A stretch of DNA of 50,486 nucleotides from NCBI RefSeq assembly GCF_003336425.1, contig NZ_QEIO01000024.1, positions 1-50,486 on the forward strand, in the 5' to 3' direction. Both the position numbers and the translations under genes were made by a program. The first letter of the stretch is position 1. Every line of letters begins with the position of its first letter. This stretch comes from Marinitenerispora sediminis. Its GTDB lineage: Bacteria; Actinomycetota; Actinomycetes; Streptosporangiales; Streptosporangiaceae. A model generated the notes under the pieces. It worked only from the letters and a program-made list of their open reading frames with translations, was not told where the DNA came from and did not search any database. Shown piece after piece: positions 7,694 to 15,501 of this stretch.

Positions 7694-8421
7694 GCTCCTC
7701 GGCCTCCCGCTGCCGGGTCGGGTCTGGTCGTCCGGAAACCTGTGAGCCGGTGGAACACCACCCCCACCGCCCCCGTAGCCGGGTCCTCCGCCCAGTACTC
7801 GCGGACGGTGAGCCAACTGCCGTAGCCCTTCTCGCCGTCCGGTTCCGGGGCCTGCCACTCGACCGGATGGACGGCCGTGGACCCGGACCGGTCCGTGGCG
7901 ATGCACAGGGGGCCGATGCCCGGCCTGCTCTCGGGAAGCTGGGTGACCGTGCCGCCGAGCAGCAGGAACCACCGGTCCCGCGGCTGGAGCCAGGACGGGA
8001 GCCGGCCGACGTCCTCCGCGTCCCGCGACAGCCACGCCCGTTCGGCGCCCTCCCCGATGCGCAGTTCGGCCGACGGAGAGAACACGATCGCCTCCAGCAG
8101 TTGCCAGGCGTCGGACCGGTCGGCGGCCGGGGTCGGGGCGGAGAGCTGCTGCGTGGCCTGGTCGGTGCTGGACAGCCGCCACGTCTCATCGGGGCAGCCA
8201 CCGGTGATCCGGCCGTGGCCGAACTCCGCGAGCAGCCACTGCGGCTCCCTCGGGGCCACCGCGTCGAGCACACGGCAGCGGCGTTGTTCGCCGAACACGT
8301 CAGCGAAGGCCGCCGCGATCTCGTCGTCACCGAGTTCGCGCACCAGCACGCCGTGCGGCGCGGAAAGCTCGCCATCCTCCGGGGCGACTCCCGGTGAGCC
8401 CGTCGTGTCGTTCGTGGTCAT
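7690..8421 (-). CDS. csx19: Csx19-like CRISPR-associated protein (type III-D)
   Basis: A 243-residue protein placed between two RAMP genes with ATGA overlaps on both sides. The section PQWLLAEFGHGRITGG, followed by AWQLLEAIVFSPSAELRIGEGAERAWLSRD, resembles the Csx19 (TIGR03984) pattern of a W-L-x-A strand, a glycine turn and a later E-x-R-x-F/I segment. Csx19 is a non-RAMP subunit specific to type III-D complexes. The C-terminal half (VHPVEWQAPE, GYGSWLTVREYWAED) is not something I recognise. The match is from memory of the family pattern and is moderate; position beside Csx10 and TIGR03986 genes raises it. ATG 8421 is the first start that does not run deep into the preceding gene. Confidence 0.6.
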   Translation of the reverse strand: MTTNDTTGSPGVAPEDGELSAPHGVLVRELGDDEIAAAFADVFGEQRRCRVLDAVAPREPQWLLAEFGHGRITGGCPDETWRLSSTDQATQQLSAPTPAADRSDAWQLLEAIVFSPSAELRIGEGAERAWLSRDAEDVGRLPSWLQPRDRWFLLLGGTVTQLPESRPGIGPLCIATDRSGSTAVHPVEWQAPEPDGEKGYGSWLTVREYWAEDPATGAVGVVFHRLTGFRTTRPDPAAGGRGA

Positions 8422-10364
8422 CCGTTCCCCTCTCCTCCGGACGACGCTGCTCCGGACGACGCTGCTCCGGACGGCTGCGCTCTGGGCGACCGCGCTCCGG
8501 ACGGTGTTCCGGCCGCCGACGGATCGGCTCCGCCTCCGGCCTCCTTGTGCAGCTCGGCCAGCCAGTCGGCGGCCCGTGCCCGGTCCGGGCTGGCCGGGTC
8601 GTCGATCGCCCGCAGCAGGTCGGTCCGCTCCGTCTCCTCGCCCGGCCGGCGGGACACCAGCACCGCGGACCGCACCGTGAGCCGGCCGTGGCCCACACCC
8701 GCGCCGCCGCCGATGGAGTGGAACGGGACGGTGTAGAGCTCGCGGACGACCAGCGTGAGCAGGCCCCGCAGGGCGTCGTCGGCGTCGGCGGCGTCGAGGA
8801 CGACGCGGGCGACCCCGCCGGCCTCGACGTCGTCGGTGAACAGCCGGCCGTCGACGGTGTCGCCGAACAGCGTGTCGATCGTCGTGCGGGTGGTGCGCAA
8901 CCTCGTGCTTTCGGAGAGGACTCCGGGCGAGCGCAGCCGGAGCCGCGCCGGGCGCGGACCTCCGTCCCCGCCGGGCCCGGTGTCGCTTCCCCACCAGTGG
9001 GCGAACCAGTTATGGGCCGGGTCGCCCGAGACGTCCCACTCCGCTCCCGGCTGCTCGGCGGTGCCGGCGATCTCGCGCACCAGACCGCGTGCGGTGCGTT
9101 TGAACAGCGCGAAGACCGCGGTCCCGCCCAGCTCGGGCCGCCACTGCACGCGGCCGTCGGAGTAGCGCGGCCGGGTGCGGTGCGCGCGGTCCACCTCGCC
9201 GAGGCGGTCCGGCGCCGGCGTGTCGCCCACCAGCAGCACGCCGGGCCACGGCCCGGTGGCGGGCGCGCCGTCGAGGTCGTCGAACGGTGCGGGGACGAAG
9301 GACCGGGTGCTGCGCTCGGCGACGGCCAGTGTGACGACGAAGGTGTCGCGGCACCGGACGTCGGCACGCCGGGCGTCGAGTTCGTGGTGGAAGGCGGTGT
9401 GCGTCCGTTCGAGGTCGCGAGCGGTCCACCCGGCCCGCTCGTCGTGACCGGCTTCGGCCAGTGCGGCGGTCCGCAGGGCGGCGAGGGTGCCGTCCACCGC
9501 GGATTCCAGCCGAGCGTGGCGGTCGGAGGTTTCCAGCCCGTTGCGGGCCTCTTTCCAGCGCTCCTCCCATCCGCGGGCGTAGTAGGCTCCCCAGCCCTCC
9601 GGCGTGTGCAGGTCGTGGCGCCGGACATGCCATGCCTCGGCCACCACCTCCCCGTACCCGCGCCCGGTCCGGGCTCCGATGCGGATGCCGGCGGGCCCGG
9701 GGAGGCCGTCGTCAGATGTTTCGCCTTCGCTGTCGGCGGCGAGCCCGGCGGCGGCCGTCGAGACGAGCGCCAGCAGCCGCCCCTCGTCGCCGTCCGGCAC
9801 TCGCAGCCGCATCGTGACGGTGAACGACGTTCCGGCCGGCAGCACCTCCATCCGCCAGAACGCGCCGGGCGCGGCGGTGCCCGAATCGGGGTCGATCCGG
9901 TTGCCGACCCGGACGGTGATGTTCGCGTCTTCGGGGAGGACGGCCACCGCGTCGTCGATGTCGAGCGCGCTCATGGTCGCCGGTTCGGTGTCGGTCGCGG
10001 CGAACTCCGGGACCGCGGGTGCCCCGAACAGCGTGTCGGCCCAGCCGCGTCGTCCGGCCCCCGCGGCGCCGGTGGCGTCGGCGTGGACCGGTGGGTCGCA
10101 TCGGTCGGCCAGGTGGTGCCGGAGCAGTCCCGCGAGCGTGCTGGCCCGCAGTCGGGGTTCTCTGGTCACCGGGTCGCGGTCCAGGAGCTGGTCGACCTCG
10201 CTCTCGGCGGCGTGCGGCGCGCTGGGGGCGGCCGAGCCGATGTGGGTGTCGCCGAGGAGCCGCAGCCGCGTGCTGATCTCCCAGATCACCCGCGGCCCGG
10301 CGGGCGCGCCGCCGGCGAACTCGTCCAGGCGCTTCTCGAACACCTGGGGGTCCGTTCCCGTCAT
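8418..10364 (-). CDS. Double RAMP (Cas7-Cas7 fusion) of the type III complex
   Basis: A 648-residue protein with two RAMP units. The first (about residues 20-260) has the strand LRLLGDTHIGS, an ASTLAGLLRHHLADR helix and the glycine-rich loop GIRIGARTGRGYGEV. The second (about 330-590) has TFVVTLAVAERS, RLRTTRTTIDTLFGD and the loop HSIGGGAGVGHGRLTV. Fused Cas7 modules are typical of III-D and III-E lineages, where they bind the crRNA and can carry target-RNA cleavage aspartates. The last 45 residues are a low-complexity Ser/Gly/Ala tail encoded by 15-bp repeats near 8435-8475. ATG 10364 is preceded by GGAGAGG at 7 nt, better than the GTG at 10385. The stop overlaps the csx19 start. Confidence 0.8.
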   Translation of the reverse strand: MTGTDPQVFEKRLDEFAGGAPAGPRVIWEISTRLRLLGDTHIGSAAPSAPHAAESEVDQLLDRDPVTREPRLRASTLAGLLRHHLADRCDPPVHADATGAAGAGRRGWADTLFGAPAVPEFAATDTEPATMSALDIDDAVAVLPEDANITVRVGNRIDPDSGTAAPGAFWRMEVLPAGTSFTVTMRLRVPDGDEGRLLALVSTAAAGLAADSEGETSDDGLPGPAGIRIGARTGRGYGEVVAEAWHVRRHDLHTPEGWGAYYARGWEERWKEARNGLETSDRHARLESAVDGTLAALRTAALAEAGHDERAGWTARDLERTHTAFHHELDARRADVRCRDTFVVTLAVAERSTRSFVPAPFDDLDGAPATGPWPGVLLVGDTPAPDRLGEVDRAHRTRPRYSDGRVQWRPELGGTAVFALFKRTARGLVREIAGTAEQPGAEWDVSGDPAHNWFAHWWGSDTGPGGDGGPRPARLRLRSPGVLSESTRLRTTRTTIDTLFGDTVDGRLFTDDVEAGGVARVVLDAADADDALRGLLTLVVRELYTVPFHSIGGGAGVGHGRLTVRSAVLVSRRPGEETERTDLLRAIDDPASPDRARAADWLAELHKEAGGGADPSAAGTPSGARSPRAQPSGAASSGAASSGGEGNG

Positions 10365-10612
10365 GTCAGTGCCTCTCCGCTCCACGCGCGCGGGACGTCT
10401 CCCGGACCTGGACCGGTCCGCCCCGCGGCCGCCGATCGGATACCCCGGTCCCCTCGCGGCGCCCGGAACACGTCACTCGCCCGCTCCGAACGGGAGGCAG
10501 CCACCGGCCGAGGCCGGACGGCGACGTCCCGCGCCGCCCGCGGCCCCTGGGAACTCCTCCCGGTGGTCCAGGCCGACCGGCGCACGGACGTCTCCGGCCG
10601 CACACCGACCAT
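10361..10612 (-). CDS. Small hypothetical ORF inside the CRISPR operon
   Basis: An 83-residue frame between csx10 and the double-RAMP gene. Its ATG is preceded by a strong GGGAGGA Shine-Dalgarno, and its TGA overlaps the next ATG as ATGA, the same coupling used at most junctions here. The frame also extends upstream in phase to a GTG at 10741 that overlaps the csx10 stop, giving a possible 126-residue version. Against it, the product is basic and rich in Arg, Gly, Pro and Ala with no predicted fold, and third-position GC is roughly 80 percent, lower than the neighbours. It does not look like a helical Cas11. It may be a real small protein, or a translated leader that couples csx10 to the RAMP gene. 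Confidence 0.4.
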   Translation of the reverse strand: MVGVRPETSVRRSAWTTGRSSQGPRAARDVAVRPRPVAASRSERASDVFRAPRGDRGIRSAAAGRTGPGPGDVPRAWSGEALT

Positions 10613-10740
10613 GGCTCCTCCCTGTTCCTGCTCCTCCCGGCACGGCGGCCGACCGTACCGGCGGCCGGTCGGGGCCGGTGCTCGCACGGGACCGCCGGCG
10701 GTGCCGGTGCCCGCGGGTTCCGTCGACGCGCATGCCGCCA

Positions 10741-12651
10741 CTACACGGTCCCCGCCCTGTTCTCGGCCCGCTCCTCGTCATGGGGCCGGGCGCGGGCGGC
10801 GGCCTCGGCGAGCCAGGTGGTGACGAGGAGCAGGGCGAGCCGGTCGGCGACCCGCGGGTCGCCGAGCCAGCTCGTGGCGGCCGGGCTGAGCACGCCCGAT
10901 GCCGGGTCGGGGGCCGTGAGGTCGACCGGGGCGATCGCGCGGGCCAACGCCGCGTCAGCGTCCTCGAACGCACCGGCCCGCCACTCCGCCGGTGCCGTCG
11001 CCGCCGCCGTCAGCCAGGCGGGAAACGTGACTCGTTTGCCCTGCCACTCGACCCTGGCGGACTCGACCGCCTTCGCCGCCTTGCCGGTGAACGGCTTGAA
11101 CGGGGCCGCCAAGTGCGCCATCTTCCCGCCCTCCCCGGCCGCGACGCCGGCCAGTCGCTTCAGGGTGACCCCGGGGCCGGGCGCCGATGCCGCGGCGACC
11201 TCGCGCAGGCGGCCGAGCAGGCTCCTGGTGGGCAGCGGTCCCGCCTCGGCGCTGGCGGCGGCGACCGCGCGGGCCCGGTCGCGGACGACGCGGGCGCAGG
11301 CGTTCCACAGCAGCTTGTCGTAGAGAGCGGCGAGCGGGGCATCCTTCCCGGCTTCGGACCTGACGGCCGCCGCGAGCCCGTCCGACGACACCTGGGCGCT
11401 CTCCCCATTGGCGAGCGTCACCGGGGTGCCGGGCCCGCCTCCGTTCCGCCGGTACGGCGGGCCCGCCTCCCCGGCGGCGGTCGGCACCCTGTCCTCCGGC
11501 AACCGGGACAGGTCGGGCTCGGGCAGCAGCACGAAGGCGCCGTTGCCGTCCACCGTCCGGGTACCGAGCGGCACCGACTCAAGGGCGCGCACCTCCTCTG
11601 CCGCGAGGTCGCGCATGGCGCGCAGCCGGACCACGGAGCCGGGGGCCGCCGCCCAGCGCTGCGCCATCTCGGACCGGTAGCCGACGTGGTACCCGACCAG
11701 CTCGCACGGCTCGATGTGGCTGGCCTCGACCGCCACCGCGTCCGGTCCCACGACGCGTTCCGCCAGCCTCCGCACGGCGGCCGGCAGCGCGCCCGGGTGC
11801 GGCTGGCCGCGATCGTCCACGATCAGCGCCGGAGCCAGCACCACCAGGTCGCGGTGCTCGCCGGCCGGCCACGCGCTGGCCGGGCAGGCGGTGCGGTCCA
11901 CGGCGAGCGGTGAGTCCCCACCGGGTGTCCCCGGCAGGGTGCCGACCAGCACCCGGCCACCGTGCGCCCGGGTGCGGTCGGCGCCGAGGGTGACGGGGTG
12001 GCCGCCGCCGACCAGGATCGTCCGGATCTCGGCCGCCAGCGCGCGCAGCCCCGCCTCGTCCGGCGCGCGCAACTGCCACCGGGCCTCGAAGACCTGGCCG
12101 TGGTCGACGCTCGTAGTGAGGAACGGCGTCCCGGATCCCGGGCCCCCGCCGTCGCCGCGACCGAGGTACTGCTCCGTGCTCATGGCGGGCACCGCCCGGT
12201 AGCGGAGATCGGGGGTGACCAGCCCGTCGTAGGAACGGGTCCGCCCGCCCTCCCCTGTCCGGCCCGTGTCGCCGCCCCGGGCAGCCAGCGTGTCGACCAG
12301 TCCGACGCCGACACCTTTCTCGACGTGCGCCCGGAGCCACCGCGGTGCCGGGATGGTGGGGGTCGGCCGCATCCCCTCCGGCTCCAGCAGCGGGAACGCC
12401 GTCGCGAACCGGACGACCGCTCCGCGCGCCACCCACTCCGGCACCAGGTCCCGCCGCCCGGCGCGGTGCAGCACGGAGGCGAGCATGCCCCGCTGGACCC
12501 GCCCCTCGATCACGGCCGCCGACCGGACGAACAGCGGGTTGAGGTCGGTGCGCAGCACCATGGACTGCGTGGTGTGGTAGCGCAACCGGAGATAGCCGGT
12601 CACGCCGCCCCCTCCCGGTACGGGGGTGAACGCGGACTCGGTCACAGTCAC
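10741..12651 (-). CDS. csx10: Csx10-family RAMP protein (type III-D)
   Basis: A 636-residue Cas5-like RAMP. The N-terminal strand GYLRLRYHTTQSMVLRTD, followed by IEGRVQRGMLASVLHRAG, is typical of Csx10, where the first ferredoxin-like strand is followed by an R-G-x-L/M loop. Csx10 takes the place of Csm4/Cmr3 and caps the 5' end of the crRNA next to Cas10. GTG 12651 is chosen because AAGGGA lies 6 nt upstream; another GTG follows two codons later. Upstream in-frame sequence to 12885 is low-complexity and would overlap the Cas7 gene. It is separated from that gene by 169 bp, the only real gap in the operon, and its TAG stop overlaps a possible GTG start. Confidence 0.8.
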   Translation of the reverse strand: MTVTESAFTPVPGGGGVTGYLRLRYHTTQSMVLRTDLNPLFVRSAAVIEGRVQRGMLASVLHRAGRRDLVPEWVARGAVVRFATAFPLLEPEGMRPTPTIPAPRWLRAHVEKGVGVGLVDTLAARGGDTGRTGEGGRTRSYDGLVTPDLRYRAVPAMSTEQYLGRGDGGGPGSGTPFLTTSVDHGQVFEARWQLRAPDEAGLRALAAEIRTILVGGGHPVTLGADRTRAHGGRVLVGTLPGTPGGDSPLAVDRTACPASAWPAGEHRDLVVLAPALIVDDRGQPHPGALPAAVRRLAERVVGPDAVAVEASHIEPCELVGYHVGYRSEMAQRWAAAPGSVVRLRAMRDLAAEEVRALESVPLGTRTVDGNGAFVLLPEPDLSRLPEDRVPTAAGEAGPPYRRNGGGPGTPVTLANGESAQVSSDGLAAAVRSEAGKDAPLAALYDKLLWNACARVVRDRARAVAAASAEAGPLPTRSLLGRLREVAAASAPGPGVTLKRLAGVAAGEGGKMAHLAAPFKPFTGKAAKAVESARVEWQGKRVTFPAWLTAAATAPAEWRAGAFEDADAALARAIAPVDLTAPDPASGVLSPAATSWLGDPRVADRLALLLVTTWLAEAAARARPHDEERAENRAGTV

Positions 12652-12820
12652 CCGGTTCCCTTCTCGCAGGCGGACGTCGGGGTGGGCCGGTGGCGGCGGC
12701 CGCCGGCGGCCGCCCCCGCCGGGGGACGCGGTGCGGCACTCGACCTGCCCGGGTGCACGCTGGAGCGGGTCCGCAGGGCGGACCGCCCACCGGGGCGGCA
12801 CCGGCCGGACCCGCACCCGC
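12652..12820. other. Gap inside the CRISPR operon with GC-rich palindromes
   Basis: The only sizeable non-coding gap of the operon. Around 12690-12720 it contains nested GGCGGCCGCC-type palindromes that can form a stable hairpin. On the minus strand this could attenuate or stabilise the message between the cas10-cas7 part and the csx10 part. No promoter motif is convincing. Confidence 0.35.
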
Positions 12821-13525
12821 TCACGCGCCCTCCGGGGACCGCTGCTCGCGCGGCGGCAGACCGGCCCACGCCAGGGTCGCCTCATGCTCGTCGGACGTGC
12901 TCGCCGAGCCGAGCCGGACGTCGATGCGTCCCCGCCCGCGGGTCTCGCGGTGACCGGCCTGGGTGGTGGCGAGCGCGGCGCGGGCGAGCAGCCGCAGGTG
13001 GTCGGCCCGGGGCTCGCCGTGCCACCGCAGGGGCGCCACCAGGTGGATCCCGGGGTTGAGCACCCGGTTGGTACGCAGCCGTCCTGGAATGGGAGCGCCG
13101 TCCGCGTCGACCTCCACGCCGCTCTCCAGGCTGGTGAACGCGTCGGTCACCGACCGGACCAGGACGGCGGCCAGTCCGTCCGGGGTCATGCCCGGGCGGT
13201 GGCCGCGCTGGTGCAGCGCGTAGGCGACGGCGGCGCGGATCGGCTCGGCGCACCGCGCGTCGTCGATCTGCACGAGCCGCTCCCGGTCGTGCCTTCGGGG
13301 AACCCCGAACACCTCCTCCGCCGCGTCCAGCAGGCCGGGCTCCGCCCGGACCACGCCGACGGCGGCGGCGCGCAGCCGGGCCGCGAGCCGGTGCCGGGGC
13401 AGGCGGGGCAGCCCGTGGTCGTCAGTGGCGATGTCGGTGTCGGCCGCGGTGCCGGCCACGCTGTTCCCCACGAACATCGCGGGAGATGTGATGTCGACGG
13501 TGACGAACTCCGGCCGGTCGCTCAT
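12821..13525 (-). CDS. Cas7-like RAMP protein
   Basis: A 234-residue single RAMP module. It opens with VTVDITSPAMFVGNSVAG, a RAMP first strand and loop, has LPRHRLAARLRAAAVGVV where the ASxLRG-type helix would be, and ends with the glycine/arginine-rich loop ETRGRGRIDVRLGSAS. A backbone role along the crRNA in the type III complex is expected. A conserved catalytic aspartate cannot be assigned without a structural alignment. ATG 13525 overlaps the cas10 stop by 4 nt. A 169-bp gap follows before csx10. Confidence 0.75.
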   Translation of the reverse strand: MSDRPEFVTVDITSPAMFVGNSVAGTAADTDIATDDHGLPRLPRHRLAARLRAAAVGVVRAEPGLLDAAEEVFGVPRRHDRERLVQIDDARCAEPIRAAVAYALHQRGHRPGMTPDGLAAVLVRSVTDAFTSLESGVEVDADGAPIPGRLRTNRVLNPGIHLVAPLRWHGEPRADHLRLLARAALATTQAGHRETRGRGRIDVRLGSASTSDEHEATLAWAGLPPREQRSPEGA

Positions 13526-15315
13526 GCGCCCTCCCCGCTCCGCACCGGCTCCTCCGCCAGCGCCACGTCGAGGTGGACGTCGAGCAGGTCGATGGCGTCG
13601 AGGAGTTCGCCCCGGGAGCACTCCGGCGGCAGCTCCGCGGCGACCCCCCGGGCCTTTCGCCGCTCCAGCTCGGGCTCAAGGGGCTCACCGTCGTACAGCA
13701 GCGTGCGCAGGTCCGACAGGACCCAGGACCGCTGCTCGGCCATGTCCGGGCTCCGCAGCACCCCGGGAGCACCGGAGCCGCCGTGCGCGTCGGCGAGGTA
13801 GCCGTCAAGGAAGGCCCGGAACCGGGTGCCGGTCATGGGCAGCGCGGTGCGCCCGTCAGTGCCGCTCTCACCACGCGCCGCCGCCAGGCTCCCGACCACC
13901 CGCTCCGGTGCGTCGAACCGCTGCGACCAGGCGACGACGTGGTCGTCGATAGCGCCGTCCGCCCGCTCGCCCTCCGCCTTCTTGAGCTGCTTCTTCCTGC
14001 GCTGCTCCGCCTTGAGCTGCTCCTTCGCGTGCTTGCACAGCGCCGCGCAGATGTCGTAGCCGACGGCGAGGGAGGACCCCACGGGCTGCACCGCGATCCC
14101 GACCCCCGCGGTGGGCACCCCGGTGGTCCGGGGCGGCAGGTCCGGGCCGTCCCACACCGGCCGGGCCCACGGTGCTCCCCGGTTCACCATGCGGTGGCGG
14201 GGGTCCTTCGGCCCTGTGGGCGCACCGTCCAGCCAGTCCAGCGCGAACCGGGTGACGCTCCACGCCAGCCGGGCGTCGCAGAGGATGGTGAGGTCGTCAC
14301 CGGCGACCACGAGCGGCCGGACCGGGACGAGCAGGGTGCGCCGTCGGCCGTGCTCCGGCGACCTGACGGCGGGACGCAGTGCGGAGCCGCCGTTCCCGCG
14401 CCCGGTGATGACCGGTTCACCGTCGTCCGTGAGCGTGATCGCGCGGGCGACGGCGCGGGTGATCGCCTCGGCGAGCCCGGCGGTGACCGCGTGGATGTCG
14501 GCCGACACGCGCCGCAGTTCCGCCGCGATCTCGCCGGGGGCGAGCTCCTGCGTGAATCTGGCGAGGAGGTCGCCGAGGCCGTTGAAGTCGAGGTGGATGA
14601 CGGCGAGGCGGCTGATGTCGCCGACGTCGCGGCCCAGTTCCTCCACGTCCGTGGGCAGGTCGAGGTCCTCGGTCCAGCCGTCGGGACGGGCGGCCGCGTC
14701 CAGCCACGCCTCTCGTTGTCTACGGTGCCACTGGCTGCCGACCCGGCGTGCCTCGACAATGTCATGTGCCACCCGCTCGGCAGGCCGGTCGGCGCCCCCG
14801 CGCCCCTTCGGCGGCTGGTCCACGACCTCGGCCGGCCGTCCGGTCACCTCGCAGAGCGCGGTGACGCCGAAGCCGCGTGCGGGCAGGTGCTCGACGGCCC
14901 GGCCCCGGGCCGTGGCGAGCTCGCCCGGTAGCGCGGCGAGCGCCTCGGCGAGCGTGCGCTGCGGCTCGTCCGGGCCGTAGGGGAGGTGCGCCACCACCGG
15001 CACCAGCCGGTCGGACCGCTTGCGCACCTCGCGGGTGTAGCGGCCGGTGAACTCGCGGGCCGCGGTGCGGTCCGCGAATCCGGCGACGAGGGTGCCGCCG
15101 TGCTCGCGTTCGAGGCTGTAGGTGGGAGGTTCCGCGCCGTGCCTCCGGTACAGCCTCTCGTCCAGCCACGCGCGCGTGGTGAGTTCGGCGACCATCTCGG
15201 CCCGGCCCACCGCGTCGAGCAGCCGCCGCGTCTCGAACACGAACGCCTGGATGCCGCGGAGGTCGACGCCGACGAGGACCCCCTCCGCCGCGGGTTCGTG
15301 TGGGCTGGTGGGCAC
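13522..15315 (-). CDS. cas10: Cas10 large subunit without HD domain, palm motif AGDD
   Basis: A 597-residue Cas10. The first palm domain begins at once with LVGVDLRGIQAFVF (14-27), the usual Cas10 opening, and no N-terminal HD nuclease is present. The second palm has HLDFNGLGDLL (241-251), with the metal-binding Asp, and VVAGDDLTILCD (336-347), the GGDD motif with the first Gly changed to Ala. Both catalytic aspartates remain, so cyclic oligoadenylate synthesis is plausible. Residues about 400-440 are Lys/Arg/Glu-rich and probably coiled coil (KAEQRRKKQLKKAEGE). GTG 15315 has AGGAGA 6 nt upstream; an ATG at 15399 lacks a ribosome site. It is the first gene of the operon and overlaps the next one by ATGA. 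The CARF gene downstream fits a signalling Cas10. Confidence 0.85.
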   Translation of the reverse strand: MPTSPHEPAAEGVLVGVDLRGIQAFVFETRRLLDAVGRAEMVAELTTRAWLDERLYRRHGAEPPTYSLEREHGGTLVAGFADRTAAREFTGRYTREVRKRSDRLVPVVAHLPYGPDEPQRTLAEALAALPGELATARGRAVEHLPARGFGVTALCEVTGRPAEVVDQPPKGRGGADRPAERVAHDIVEARRVGSQWHRRQREAWLDAAARPDGWTEDLDLPTDVEELGRDVGDISRLAVIHLDFNGLGDLLARFTQELAPGEIAAELRRVSADIHAVTAGLAEAITRAVARAITLTDDGEPVITGRGNGGSALRPAVRSPEHGRRRTLLVPVRPLVVAGDDLTILCDARLAWSVTRFALDWLDGAPTGPKDPRHRMVNRGAPWARPVWDGPDLPPRTTGVPTAGVGIAVQPVGSSLAVGYDICAALCKHAKEQLKAEQRRKKQLKKAEGERADGAIDDHVVAWSQRFDAPERVVGSLAAARGESGTDGRTALPMTGTRFRAFLDGYLADAHGGSGAPGVLRSPDMAEQRSWVLSDLRTLLYDGEPLEPELERRKARGVAAELPPECSRGELLDAIDLLDVHLDVALAEEPVRSGEGA

Positions 15316-15501
15316 GGAAGATCTCCTCGTCACTGCGGTGGCGGACCGGTCGCCGGCGGGGGCCCGGCGGCGCGGGGGCGCCCGGCCGGGGGCGTGCACG
15401 GGCCGGCCCGGGGGCGCAGGTGATCATCCTGGCGGACGGAGGGGCCGGTTCGCAGCCCGATGGCCGGGATCGGCCGCGCCGGCCCGGTGGACCCCCGGCG
15501 G

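Noticed and set aside
8394-10823. Long plus-strand open frame opposite the double RAMP gene
   Set aside because: It is antisense to a gene with clear RAMP motifs and coupled start and stop; the product has no recognisable fold.
15316-15501. CRISPR repeat or leader upstream of cas10
   Set aside because: The 186-bp gap has GC-rich palindromic stretches but no repeated unit with regular spacing.
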